Positions 1 through 5,609 of a stretch of DNA of 14,282 nt are shown one piece after another. Below the pieces are notes generated by a model that saw only the letters and a list, made by a program, of their open reading frames with translations, did no database searches and was not told the DNA's origin. This stretch comes from Oscillospiraceae bacterium. Its GTDB lineage: Bacteria > Bacillota > Clostridia > Oscillospirales > Acutalibacteraceae. The position numbers and the translations under genes were made by a program. The first letter of the stretch is position 1; each line of letters begins with the position of its first letter. The stretch covers positions 1 to 14,282 of the forward strand of contig CACWJV010000026.1 of NCBI GenBank assembly GCA_902761265.1, in the 5' to 3' direction.

Positions 1-1
1 A

Positions 2-196
2 AAGACCGACAACCGCATTTTGTTTGAATCGTCGCTGTGCGCCTTTTCGCGCTGCCGGTTTGAGCTGACGGACGTTACGCTGGATCTGCACGAAAACGAA
101 CCCGCGGACAATATCATGACGGAATATGAAACGCGGTTCGTATCGCTCGGGCAGCCGATTTACGCGCTGAAAGCGAAGAAGACATTGAGGAATTAA
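2..196 (+). CDS. trmB: tRNA (guanine-N7-)-methyltransferase, C-terminal fragment
   Basis: This is the 3' end of a gene cut by the window edge; about 64 residues remain and the frame ends at TAA 194-196. TrmB is the SAM-dependent enzyme that makes m7G46 in the variable loop of tRNAs. The visible part carries the family's C-terminal signature: K-T-D-N-R-x-L-F-E-x-S-L near the start, then N-I-M-T-E-Y-E-x-x-F and G-Q-P-I-Y close to the end, as in Bacillus-type TrmB. The SAM-binding Rossmann half lies outside the window and cannot be checked. The gene is followed 7 bp later by a family A repeat element and then by a rho-independent terminator, so it is probably the last gene of its transcript. The identification is confident for the family; whether the full gene is intact is unknown. 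Confidence 0.88.
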   Translation, partial: KTDNRILFESSLCAFSRCRFELTDVTLDLHENEPADNIMTEYETRFVSLGQPIYALKAKKTLRN

Positions 197-203
197 AGCA
201 TTG

Positions 204-293
204 AGGGACGGAGTGACGCGATCACAGGTGTAATCAAAAGGAAATGGCATCCCGCGCTCTCTTAGCCCCTTAGTCCCTAGTCCCTTAGTCCCT
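204..293. repeat. Intergenic repeat element, family A, copy 1
   Basis: The element begins 7 bp after the trmB stop. Its left end reads AGGGACGG (204-211) followed directly by AGTGACGCGA (212-221). Its right end (261-293) is a short array of inverted-orientation units of the type TTAGTCCC / TAGTCCC. A second copy at 4361-4524 shares both left-end blocks, with a 9-bp AAGGGACTA inserted between them, and has a similar degenerate array at its right end. The about 39-bp interior shows no ORF and no obvious similarity to the interior of the second copy. It resembles a small non-autonomous intergenic repeat; mobility is not shown. Confidence 0.6.
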
Positions 294-294
294 G

Positions 295-318
295 AAGCCG
301 CTTCAGCGGCTTTTATTA
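295..318 (+). terminator. Rho-independent terminator after trmB
   Basis: AAGCCGC (295-301) pairs perfectly with GCGGCTT (306-312) across a TTCA loop and is followed by TTATTATA. The stem is GC-rich and the tract is U-rich though interrupted. It closes the trmB transcript and separates it from the promoter at 366. Confidence 0.75.
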
Positions 319-365
319 TACCAGATTTTGCCTGCCGGTTCAAGCCGAATTTTCACTTCCTTTTA

Positions 366-394
366 TTGACAAACGCAGCGCAAAGCATTATCAT
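366..394 (+). promoter_or_regulatory. Sigma-A promoter of the FHA-SEDS-PBP cluster
   Basis: TTGACA (366-371), a 17-bp spacer, then TATCAT (389-394): a perfect -35 and a 5-of-6 -10 at optimal spacing. Transcription would start near 401, giving a short leader that reaches the AGGAGG (412-417) and the ATG at 424. It is the only strong promoter seen upstream of the three envelope genes. Confidence 0.75.
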
Positions 395-423
395 TAGGAT
401 ATCATCTTTTCAGGAGGAGCGCC

Positions 424-1380
424 ATGGACGTTGTAATCTCTGTTTCCCGCTATCTGCTGCCGTTTCTGGCGCTTGTGATACTGGCAAAATGCCTTGTTAC
501 CCTGCTGCTGCTGCTCGGGCACCCGCAGGAAAAGACCTACGGATATCTCATCGACCAGGTTGACGGGCAGCGGTATGCGCTGAATATGTGGGAGACGTCG
601 ATCGGCCGCAGCAAGCACTGCGATCTTGTCATCGGCTACGAAACTATCTCGCGCAACCACGCTGTAATCAGCCGGCGCATTGACGGATGGTATATCTATG
701 ACCTCAACTCGAAATCAGGCATTTTAGTCAACGGCCAACGCACCGGACAAAAATCGGAGATCAAGCCCGGTGATTTGATCACAATGGGCTCCATGGCATT
801 CCGCTTTGCCGTGGTGGACGATCCGGTGATCCGGGTTGGCAAGAAGCAAAAACAGCAAATCGCGCCGCAGCCGGTGAAGAACCCCGGCACAGCCGCACCG
901 GCGCCGCGACCCGCACCGGCGCCGCAGCAAACGCCGCTGTTTACGCCGATAGACGGCTATGACGAAACGCACAGACCGCAGCTTCATTTTGAAAAGAAAA
1001 CGCCCGACCTCATTTCGGAAAGCACGTCGCCGAAAAACGGACCGCTGTTTGCGGGCGATATCGTATACAGCGACACGTCGCGGATGGCACAGTCCGGCCG
1101 CGCAACGCTCAAAAATACGCGCACGGGCGAAACGTTTTTGCTGTCGGGCAACCGCATCTCCATCGGCCGCTCACGCGCATGCGACATCACCGTGGAATCG
1201 CCCACGGCGTCGCGCCGCCACGCTGTGCTGATTTTGTATGAAGACGGCTGGGCGATCGACGACTGCGCGTCGACCCACGGCACCTATCTCAACGGCAACG
1301 ACGTGACGCAGCCGCAGCTTTTGTTTTCCGGCGACGTGATCACGATCGGGTCGGACAAGCTGGTCTTTCGCAACGGATGA
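424..1380 (+). CDS. Membrane-anchored protein with two FHA domains
   Basis: A 318-residue protein. A hydrophobic segment at residues 10-32 should anchor it in the membrane with the rest in the cytoplasm. FHA domain 1 spans about residues 45-130 (G61-R-S, S76-R-N-H79, N103-G104) and FHA domain 2 about 228-316 (G248-R-S, S263-R-R-H266, N290-G291). A Pro/Ala-rich linker (about 146-170) lies between them. These are the phosphothreonine-binding positions of FHA domains, so both copies look competent. AGGAGG at 412-417 lies 6 bp before the ATG. The genes that follow encode a SEDS polymerase and a class B PBP, as in actinobacterial clusters where FHA proteins link Ser/Thr kinases to wall growth. I infer a regulatory or scaffold role in peptidoglycan synthesis. 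No kinase or phosphatase is in the window, so the phosphorylated ligand is unknown. Confidence 0.88.
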   Translation: MDVVISVSRYLLPFLALVILAKCLVTLLLLLGHPQEKTYGYLIDQVDGQRYALNMWETSIGRSKHCDLVIGYETISRNHAVISRRIDGWYIYDLNSKSGILVNGQRTGQKSEIKPGDLITMGSMAFRFAVVDDPVIRVGKKQKQQIAPQPVKNPGTAAPAPRPAPAPQQTPLFTPIDGYDETHRPQLHFEKKTPDLISESTSPKNGPLFAGDIVYSDTSRMAQSGRATLKNTRTGETFLLSGNRISIGRSRACDITVESPTASRRHAVLILYEDGWAIDDCASTHGTYLNGNDVTQPQLLFSGDVITIGSDKLVFRNG

Positions 1381-1402
1381 CCGCTTCGCGTTCATCTGTT
1401 GC

Positions 1403-1673
1403 GAATGCGGAATTCGGAATTCGGAATTCGGAATTGAGGTCGCGGGATCACATTGCGGCAAACGAAAACAATCTGCCGCGGCAGAAGCAATCCGCTGCCG
1501 GAAACGCTCCATTGTATCCGCTGAACAAACTGCTGACAGCAAAGAAAAATCCGCCAACGAAACGATTTGCAATCTTTGGCGGCAAAGGGACCGCTTTCCC
1601 TATACGCTTTCGGCGCATCGCGCTTTGCGCGGCGCCCCGAAATTCCGAATTCCGCATTCCGAATTCCGAATTA
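1403..1673. repeat. Intergenic repeat element, family B, between FHA and SEDS genes
   Basis: The 314-bp gap between the two genes contains this element and no believable gene. Its left arm (1403-1435) is a run of GGAATTC-type heptamers and its right arm (1641-1673) is the same motif inverted. A perfect 19-bp inverted repeat, GAATGCGGAATTCGGAATT, occupies 1403-1421 and its complement 1641-1659. The about 205-bp interior has a 12-bp palindrome, CTGCCGCGGCAG (1473-1484), but no ORF with a ribosome site and no similarity I recognise. The element starts 22 bp after the FHA stop and ends 11 bp before the GGAGG of the next gene. It probably sits inside the operon, since I see no promoter after it. 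A long stem between the two arms could form in the transcript. Confidence 0.65.
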
Positions 1674-1694
1674 TACTAATTCCCGGAGGTTTTT

Positions 1695-2984
1695 ATGGCA
1701 AACCCAACCAAAACGCGCCGCGCCATACTGCGCCAGCGCAAATACCGCTATGTGGACCGCGGCTTCATCTTGCTGCTGCTGACGGTCTTTCAGCTTGTGT
1801 GCGCGGTTCCCGTGGTGTTTGAGGGCGGCAACTTCTATTGGCAAAACGGCGCGATGTTTCTGGGCTATATCGTGTTCGAATGGCTCTATGTCGCCGTGAT
1901 GCACCTCGCGTTAAAAAAGGTCAACTTCGAGCTGGAGTTTATCGCGTTTTTTCTCTCCGGCATCGGCATGACACTCGGTGCGAGCGTTGCAAAAAGCGCA
2001 CAGCTCAAGCAGCTTGTCGCCATCGCACTGGGCATTCTTGTCTATGACGTGCTGCTGTGGTACCTCAAAGATGTGCGGCGTGTGATGGCCGTGCGGCTGC
2101 CGCTGGCGGTGCTGTCGCTTGCCGGACTCGCCGGCGCATTCGTCTATATCCGCTTTGTGACAGGCGCCATCAACGGCGCGTATAACTGGATCGTGGTCGG
2201 CCACGGGCTGTTTTCGATCCAGCCGTCGGAGTTCGTCAAAATCGCGTTCATCTTTGTGGGCGCGGCCACACTGGACAAACTGCTGACCAGCAAAAACATC
2301 TATCTCTATCTGTTCTACGCCATGGGCTGTATCGGCATCCTGTTTTTGATGAAGGACTTCGGTACGGCGCTGATCTTCTTTTTCGCGTTTCTCGTCATTG
2401 CCTTCATGCGTTCGGGCGACGTGCGCACGATCTTGTTTGTTTGTGTCGCCGCCGTGATCGGGGCGGTGCTGATTATCTATTTCAAGCCCTATGTGGCGGC
2501 GCGTTTCGCCGTCTACCGCCATGTGTGGGAAAACGTGGACACCTCCGGCTACCAGCAGGTGCGCACGCTGATCTACGCCGTGTCGGGCGGTTTGCAGGGA
2601 CTCGGAATCGGCAACGGCCGGCTGCGCTATGTTGCGGCCTCCACCACCGACCTTGTGTTCGGCATGGTGTGTGAGGAGCTGGGCATCATCATCGCGTTTG
2701 CGGTGGTAATCACATTTGCCGTCATCGCACTGTATGCGGTTCGCTGCGCACGCACGGCGCCGTCGACATTTTATGCGATTGCCGCCTGTGCCGCCGCGGC
2801 GCTGCTGCTGTTTCAAACGTCGCTCAACATCTTCGGCATCACCGATCTTTTGCCGTTGACCGGCGTTACGCTGCCGTTTGTGTCGCAGGGCGGCTCGAGC
2901 ATGATCTGCTCGTGGGCGCTGTTCGCGTTTATCAAAGCGGCCGATATCCGCACCTATCCGAAGCTCTTTAAAGTCAATACGTAA
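1695..2984 (+). CDS. SEDS-family peptidoglycan glycosyltransferase (FtsW/RodA/SpoVE)
   Basis: A 429-residue polytopic membrane protein of the SEDS family, which polymerises lipid II into glycan strands together with a class B PBP. Signature stretches are visible in order: G161-A-Y-N-W165 and S174-I-Q-P-S-E-F180 (the QPSEF motif); K220-D-F-G-T-A225; a loop with T-T-D319-L-V-F that places Asp319 where RodA/FtsW proteins have their catalytic Asp; E327-E-L-G330; and G390-V-T-L-P-F-V-S-Q-G-G-S-S402. The N-terminus (1-22) is basic and the remainder is a series of hydrophobic helices. GGAGG at 1685-1689 sits 5 bp before the ATG. The downstream PBP gene starts 14 bp after the stop, with its ribosome site overlapping this stop codon, so the two are surely co-translated. 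I cannot say from sequence whether it serves elongation (RodA) or division (FtsW); the FHA-SEDS-PbpA order favours a RodA-like role. Confidence 0.92.
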   Translation: MANPTKTRRAILRQRKYRYVDRGFILLLLTVFQLVCAVPVVFEGGNFYWQNGAMFLGYIVFEWLYVAVMHLALKKVNFELEFIAFFLSGIGMTLGASVAKSAQLKQLVAIALGILVYDVLLWYLKDVRRVMAVRLPLAVLSLAGLAGAFVYIRFVTGAINGAYNWIVVGHGLFSIQPSEFVKIAFIFVGAATLDKLLTSKNIYLYLFYAMGCIGILFLMKDFGTALIFFFAFLVIAFMRSGDVRTILFVCVAAVIGAVLIIYFKPYVAARFAVYRHVWENVDTSGYQQVRTLIYAVSGGLQGLGIGNGRLRYVAASTTDLVFGMVCEELGIIIAFAVVITFAVIALYAVRCARTAPSTFYAIAACAAAALLLFQTSLNIFGITDLLPLTGVTLPFVSQGGSSMICSWALFAFIKAADIRTYPKLFKVNT

Positions 2985-2998
2985 GGAGGCGCTGCAAA

Positions 2999-4357
2999 AT
3001 GAAAAACACGACCCGCCGCGCCTATGTGATTTATGCGCTGATTGCGGCGTTTCTCTTTGGCCTCGGCTTTTTGCTCTACAGCTTTATTGCCCACGGCGGC
3101 ACCTGGGCCGCCAGCCGGCTCAACACCCATGTGTTCACCAACCGCGTGCTGACCAACGCCGGCGCTGTCAAGGACCGGGAGGGCACCGTGCTGGTGGAAA
3201 CGAAAGACGGCAAACGGGTGTGGAACGAACAAAGCGGCATCCGCCGCGCCACGCTGCACACCGTAGGCGACGCGCAGGGCTTTATTGCCACGGGCGTACA
3301 GACCCTGTATCGCGCGAAGCTGATCGGCTACGATTTTGTGGGCGGCGTCTACGGCAAAAAAGGCAACACCGACCTGACGCTGACGATCGACGCCGACGTG
3401 TGCAAAACCGCGCTGGACGCGATGAACGGCAAAAAAGGCACCGTCGTCGCCTATAACTATCGAACCGGCGAGATTCTTTGCATGGTCAGCGCGCCGACGT
3501 TTGACCCGCTGTATAAGCCGTCGGATATTGACACCGACAAAACCGGCAAATACGACGGCATCTATCTCAACCGCGCGCTCTCCGGCGTGTTCACGCCCGG
3601 CTCCACGTTTAAGGTGGTCACAGCCATCTGCGCGTTGGAAAATATCCCCGATTTGCAAACGCGCAAATTCAAATGCGAAGGCAAAATCAAGCTCGGCAAG
3701 GGCGAAGTGATCTGCAACGGCGTACACGGCACGCTCAGCTTTGAGCGCGGCCTCAACGTCTCGTGCAACTGCGTGTTTGCCGAACTGGCCGCCGAACTCG
3801 GCCGCGACAAGCTGACCGAAACGGTGCGCGCCCTCGGGTTCGGCAAAGCGATCAATGTCAGCGGCGCCAAAACGGCGCGCAGCAGCTTTGACGTTTCGAA
3901 AGCGAACAAAGCCGACCTCGGCTGGGCGGGAATCGGGCAGTATACCACGCTGGTGAACCCGATGCAAATGCTGCAGCTCGCCGGCGCGATTGCCAACGGC
4001 GGTCAGGCGGTCACGCCCTATTTTGTCAAAAAGGACGCAAAACTGATTTCCCTGCCGCCGGCAGTCAATAAGAATGTAAAGCTGAACGCCGCCACCGCAG
4101 ACGCCGTGAAGGCGCTGCTGCGTTCGGACGTCAAAAACTACTACGGCGACTGGCGGTTCCCCGATCTGCAGTTTTGCGGCAAAACCGGCTCCGCAGAAGT
4201 GGAGGGCAAAAAAAGCCACGCGTGGTTCTACGGCTTTTCGCTGCGCGATGATTTCCCCGTGGCGATTGTGGTATGTCTTGAAAACGGCGGCATCGGTCTG
4301 AACGACGCGATCCCGGTGGCAAACCGGGTGCTGCAAAAGCTCTTGCAGCGCTTTTGA
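2999..4357 (+). CDS. Class B penicillin-binding protein (PbpA-like transpeptidase)
   Basis: A 452-residue peptidoglycan DD-transpeptidase with a single N-terminal membrane segment (about residues 10-30) and the catalytic domain outside the cell. All three penicilloyl-serine motifs are present: S202-T-F-K205 (in T-P-G-S-T-F-K), S255-C-N257, and K395-T-G397 followed by S-A-E. The region before the catalytic domain is short (about 100 residues) compared with PBP2 or SpoVD and lacks PASTA domains, resembling actinobacterial PbpA. AAGGAGG (2983-2989) overlaps the stop codon of the SEDS gene, 9 bp before the ATG. It is almost certainly the cross-linking partner of that SEDS polymerase. A family A repeat element starts 3 bp after the stop, and no clear terminator is seen between this gene and 4555. 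Confidence 0.92.
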   Translation: MKNTTRRAYVIYALIAAFLFGLGFLLYSFIAHGGTWAASRLNTHVFTNRVLTNAGAVKDREGTVLVETKDGKRVWNEQSGIRRATLHTVGDAQGFIATGVQTLYRAKLIGYDFVGGVYGKKGNTDLTLTIDADVCKTALDAMNGKKGTVVAYNYRTGEILCMVSAPTFDPLYKPSDIDTDKTGKYDGIYLNRALSGVFTPGSTFKVVTAICALENIPDLQTRKFKCEGKIKLGKGEVICNGVHGTLSFERGLNVSCNCVFAELAAELGRDKLTETVRALGFGKAINVSGAKTARSSFDVSKANKADLGWAGIGQYTTLVNPMQMLQLAGAIANGGQAVTPYFVKKDAKLISLPPAVNKNVKLNAATADAVKALLRSDVKNYYGDWRFPDLQFCGKTGSAEVEGKKSHAWFYGFSLRDDFPVAIVVCLENGGIGLNDAIPVANRVLQKLLQRF

Positions 4358-4360
4358 GAA

Positions 4361-4524
4361 AGGGACGGAAGGGACTAAGTGACGCGACGGACAGAAGCGC
4401 TGTTTATCACCTTGACCCCGCGGCTTTCGCAATTCTTTCCCCTTCTTCTGTGTGCTCTGGCGCATTGCCGCAGTGGTCCCTTGTTCCTTGCCCCTTGCCC
4501 CTTGTCCCTTAATCCCCTTACCCC
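4361..4524. repeat. Intergenic repeat element, family A, copy 2
   Basis: The element begins 3 bp after the PBP stop. The left end is AGGGACGG (4361-4368), AAGGGACTA (4369-4377), AGTGACGCGA (4378-4387). The outer two blocks are identical to copy 1 at 204-221, which lacks the 9-bp middle block. The right end (4475-4524) is a degenerate array of pyrimidine-rich units such as GTCCCTTA and CCCCTTG in the opposite sense. The interior (about 87 bp) has no ORF. It lies 17 bp before the ribosome site of the next gene. Confidence 0.6.
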
Positions 4525-4554
4525 GATTTTATTAAACCTGAAAGGATGATATAT

Positions 4555-5406
4555 ATGTTTATTCACGAAACCCTCAAAGGCCGCGTGGCGGTCGTCACCG
4601 GCGGCGGCGGTGTGCTGTGCTCCGGTTTTGCAAAAGCGCTCGCCCGTCAGGGCGCCAAGGTTGCGGTGCTCGATCTCAACGAAGCCGCGGCGCAGAAGGT
4701 GGCAGACGAGATCACGGCTGCCGGCGGCAAAGCGATCGCAGTCGGCTGCAACGTGCTGGAAAAAGAGAGCATGCAGCAGGCGCGCGCAACCGTCAACGCC
4801 GCTTTCGGCACCTGCGATATTTTGCTCAACGGCGCCGGCGGCAACAATCCGCGCGGCACCACCACCAAGGAGACGCTCGAACAGATTGATCTTGTGGAAA
4901 AAGATCCGTCCGTCAAAACGTTTTTTGACCTGGACCCGGAGGGCATCTCGTTTGTCTTTAACCTTAACTTCCTCGGCACGCTGATCCCCACGCAGGTTTT
5001 TGCACCCGATATGGCAAAGAAAAAGAACACCTGCATCGTGATGATCACCTCCATGAACGCCTACCGTCCGCTGACCAAGATCCCCGCCTACTCCGCGGCG
5101 AAAGCGGCCGTGCAAAACTTTACGCAGTTTATGGCGGTGCATTTTGCTGACTGCGGCATCCGCGTCAACGCGATCGCCCCGGGCTTTTTCTCGACCAACC
5201 AGAACAAGACGCTGCTTTGGAACGACGACGGCACGCCCACGCCGCGCACGGGCAAGATCCTTGCCGCTACGCCGATGAAGCGCTTCGGCGAACCGGAGGA
5301 ACTGGAAGGCGCGCTGCTGTTCCTTTGCGACGAGAGCTATTCCGGCTTTATCACCGGCACCACAATCGCCGTAGACGGCGGGTTCAACGCGTATTCCGGC
5401 GTGTGA
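4555..5406 (+). CDS. uxuB: SDR oxidoreductase, D-mannonate oxidoreductase (fructuronate reductase)-like
   Basis: A 283-residue classical short-chain dehydrogenase. It carries a Rossmann start T15-G-G-G-G-V-L-C22, N92-G-A-G95, N138, S166, and Y179-S-A-A-K183, giving a complete Asn-Ser-Tyr-Lys set. Long stretches (N-G-A-G-G-N, K-T-F-F-D-L-D-P-E-G, S-M-N-A-Y-R-P-L-T-K, N-A-I-A-P-G-F-F, and the C-terminal F-N-A-Y-S-G-V) match the Firmicutes SDR family annotated as D-mannonate oxidoreductase, which interconverts D-fructuronate and D-mannonate with NAD(H) in hexuronate breakdown. I start at 4555 rather than the in-frame ATG at 4546, because AAAGG (4541-4545) abuts 4546 but is well placed for 4555. 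Cys22 replaces the glycine expected at the end of the nucleotide-binding loop. No uxuA or uronate isomerase gene is next to it, so the substrate assignment rests on sequence alone; another sugar-acid oxidoreductase is possible. Confidence 0.82.
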   Translation: MFIHETLKGRVAVVTGGGGVLCSGFAKALARQGAKVAVLDLNEAAAQKVADEITAAGGKAIAVGCNVLEKESMQQARATVNAAFGTCDILLNGAGGNNPRGTTTKETLEQIDLVEKDPSVKTFFDLDPEGISFVFNLNFLGTLIPTQVFAPDMAKKKNTCIVMITSMNAYRPLTKIPAYSAAKAAVQNFTQFMAVHFADCGIRVNAIAPGFFSTNQNKTLLWNDDGTPTPRTGKILAATPMKRFGEPEELEGALLFLCDESYSGFITGTTIAVDGGFNAYSGV

Positions 5407-5476
5407 TCCGGTTGACATCCTTTGTGAAAGTGTCATAAATCACACACGATCTTTCAATGTGTTTTCTAATAAGCTT

Positions 5477-5488
5477 CACAATATTGTG
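5477..5488. promoter_or_regulatory. Operator-like palindrome upstream of the condensation/ACP unit
   Basis: CACAATATTGTG is a perfect 12-bp palindrome in an AT-rich stretch, 36 bp upstream of the -35 box at 5525. The location and symmetry suit a dimeric regulator. No regulator gene is next to it, and it does not match an operator I can name. It might be chance in AT-rich DNA. Confidence 0.35.
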
Positions 5489-5524
5489 GATTTATGTACA
5501 AGATATGAACTTTAAAAACACGCA

Positions 5525-5553
5525 TTGACTTAGATGGGGAAACATGTTAAAAT
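5525..5553 (+). promoter_or_regulatory. Extended -10 sigma-A promoter of the condensation/ACP unit
   Basis: TTGACT (5525-5530), a 17-bp spacer, and TAAAAT (5548-5553), with TGT directly before the -10 forming an extended -10. This is one of the best promoters in the window. It lies in a conspicuously AT-rich gap and drives the gene at 5610 with a leader of about 50 bases. Confidence 0.75.
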
Positions 5554-5567
5554 AATTTGAAATATAT

Positions 5568-5588
5568 TTCGAAAGTATTGCTTTCGAA
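5568..5588 (+). promoter_or_regulatory. 5'UTR inverted repeat between promoter and start of the condensation gene
   Basis: TTCGAAAG (5568-5575) and CTTTCGAA (5581-5588) form a perfect 8-bp inverted repeat around a TATTG loop. It lies just after the predicted transcription start (about 5560) and 10 bp before the AGAGGA ribosome site (5599-5604). It has no U-tract, so it is not a terminator. It could be a repressor operator or an mRNA-stabilising or translation-modulating hairpin. Confidence 0.5.
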
Positions 5589-5609
5589 TACAGAAAGAAG
5601 AGGACGCTG

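Noticed and set aside
261..293. CRISPR-like or minisatellite array
   Set aside because: Units are only 7-8 bp with no unique spacers between them, so it is not a CRISPR array. It is reported as the arm of an intergenic repeat.
1377..1679. Open frame of about 100 codons in the FHA-SEDS gap
   Set aside because: It starts inside the end of the FHA gene, has no ribosome site, and largely translates the GGAATTC repeats into N-S-E-F-R-I-P-type low-complexity sequence.
2954..4465. Long minus-strand open frame opposite the PBP gene (and similar ones at 1911-2816, 4375-5436, 5796-6917, 7489-8688, 8922-10013)
   Set aside because: All lie antisense to well-supported genes, lack convincing ribosome sites and give low-complexity, Arg/His-rich products.
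4546..4554. Upstream in-frame ATG as start of the SDR gene
   Set aside because: The AAAGG ribosome site directly abuts this ATG, leaving no spacing, while it is well placed for the ATG at 4555. SDR relatives also begin close to the latter position.
5412..5440. Second promoter (TTGACA at 5412-5417) just after the SDR gene
   Set aside because: The -35 is perfect, but the candidate -10 (CATAAA or ATAAAT) is poor. The promoter at 5525-5553 is closer and far better, so this one is not called.
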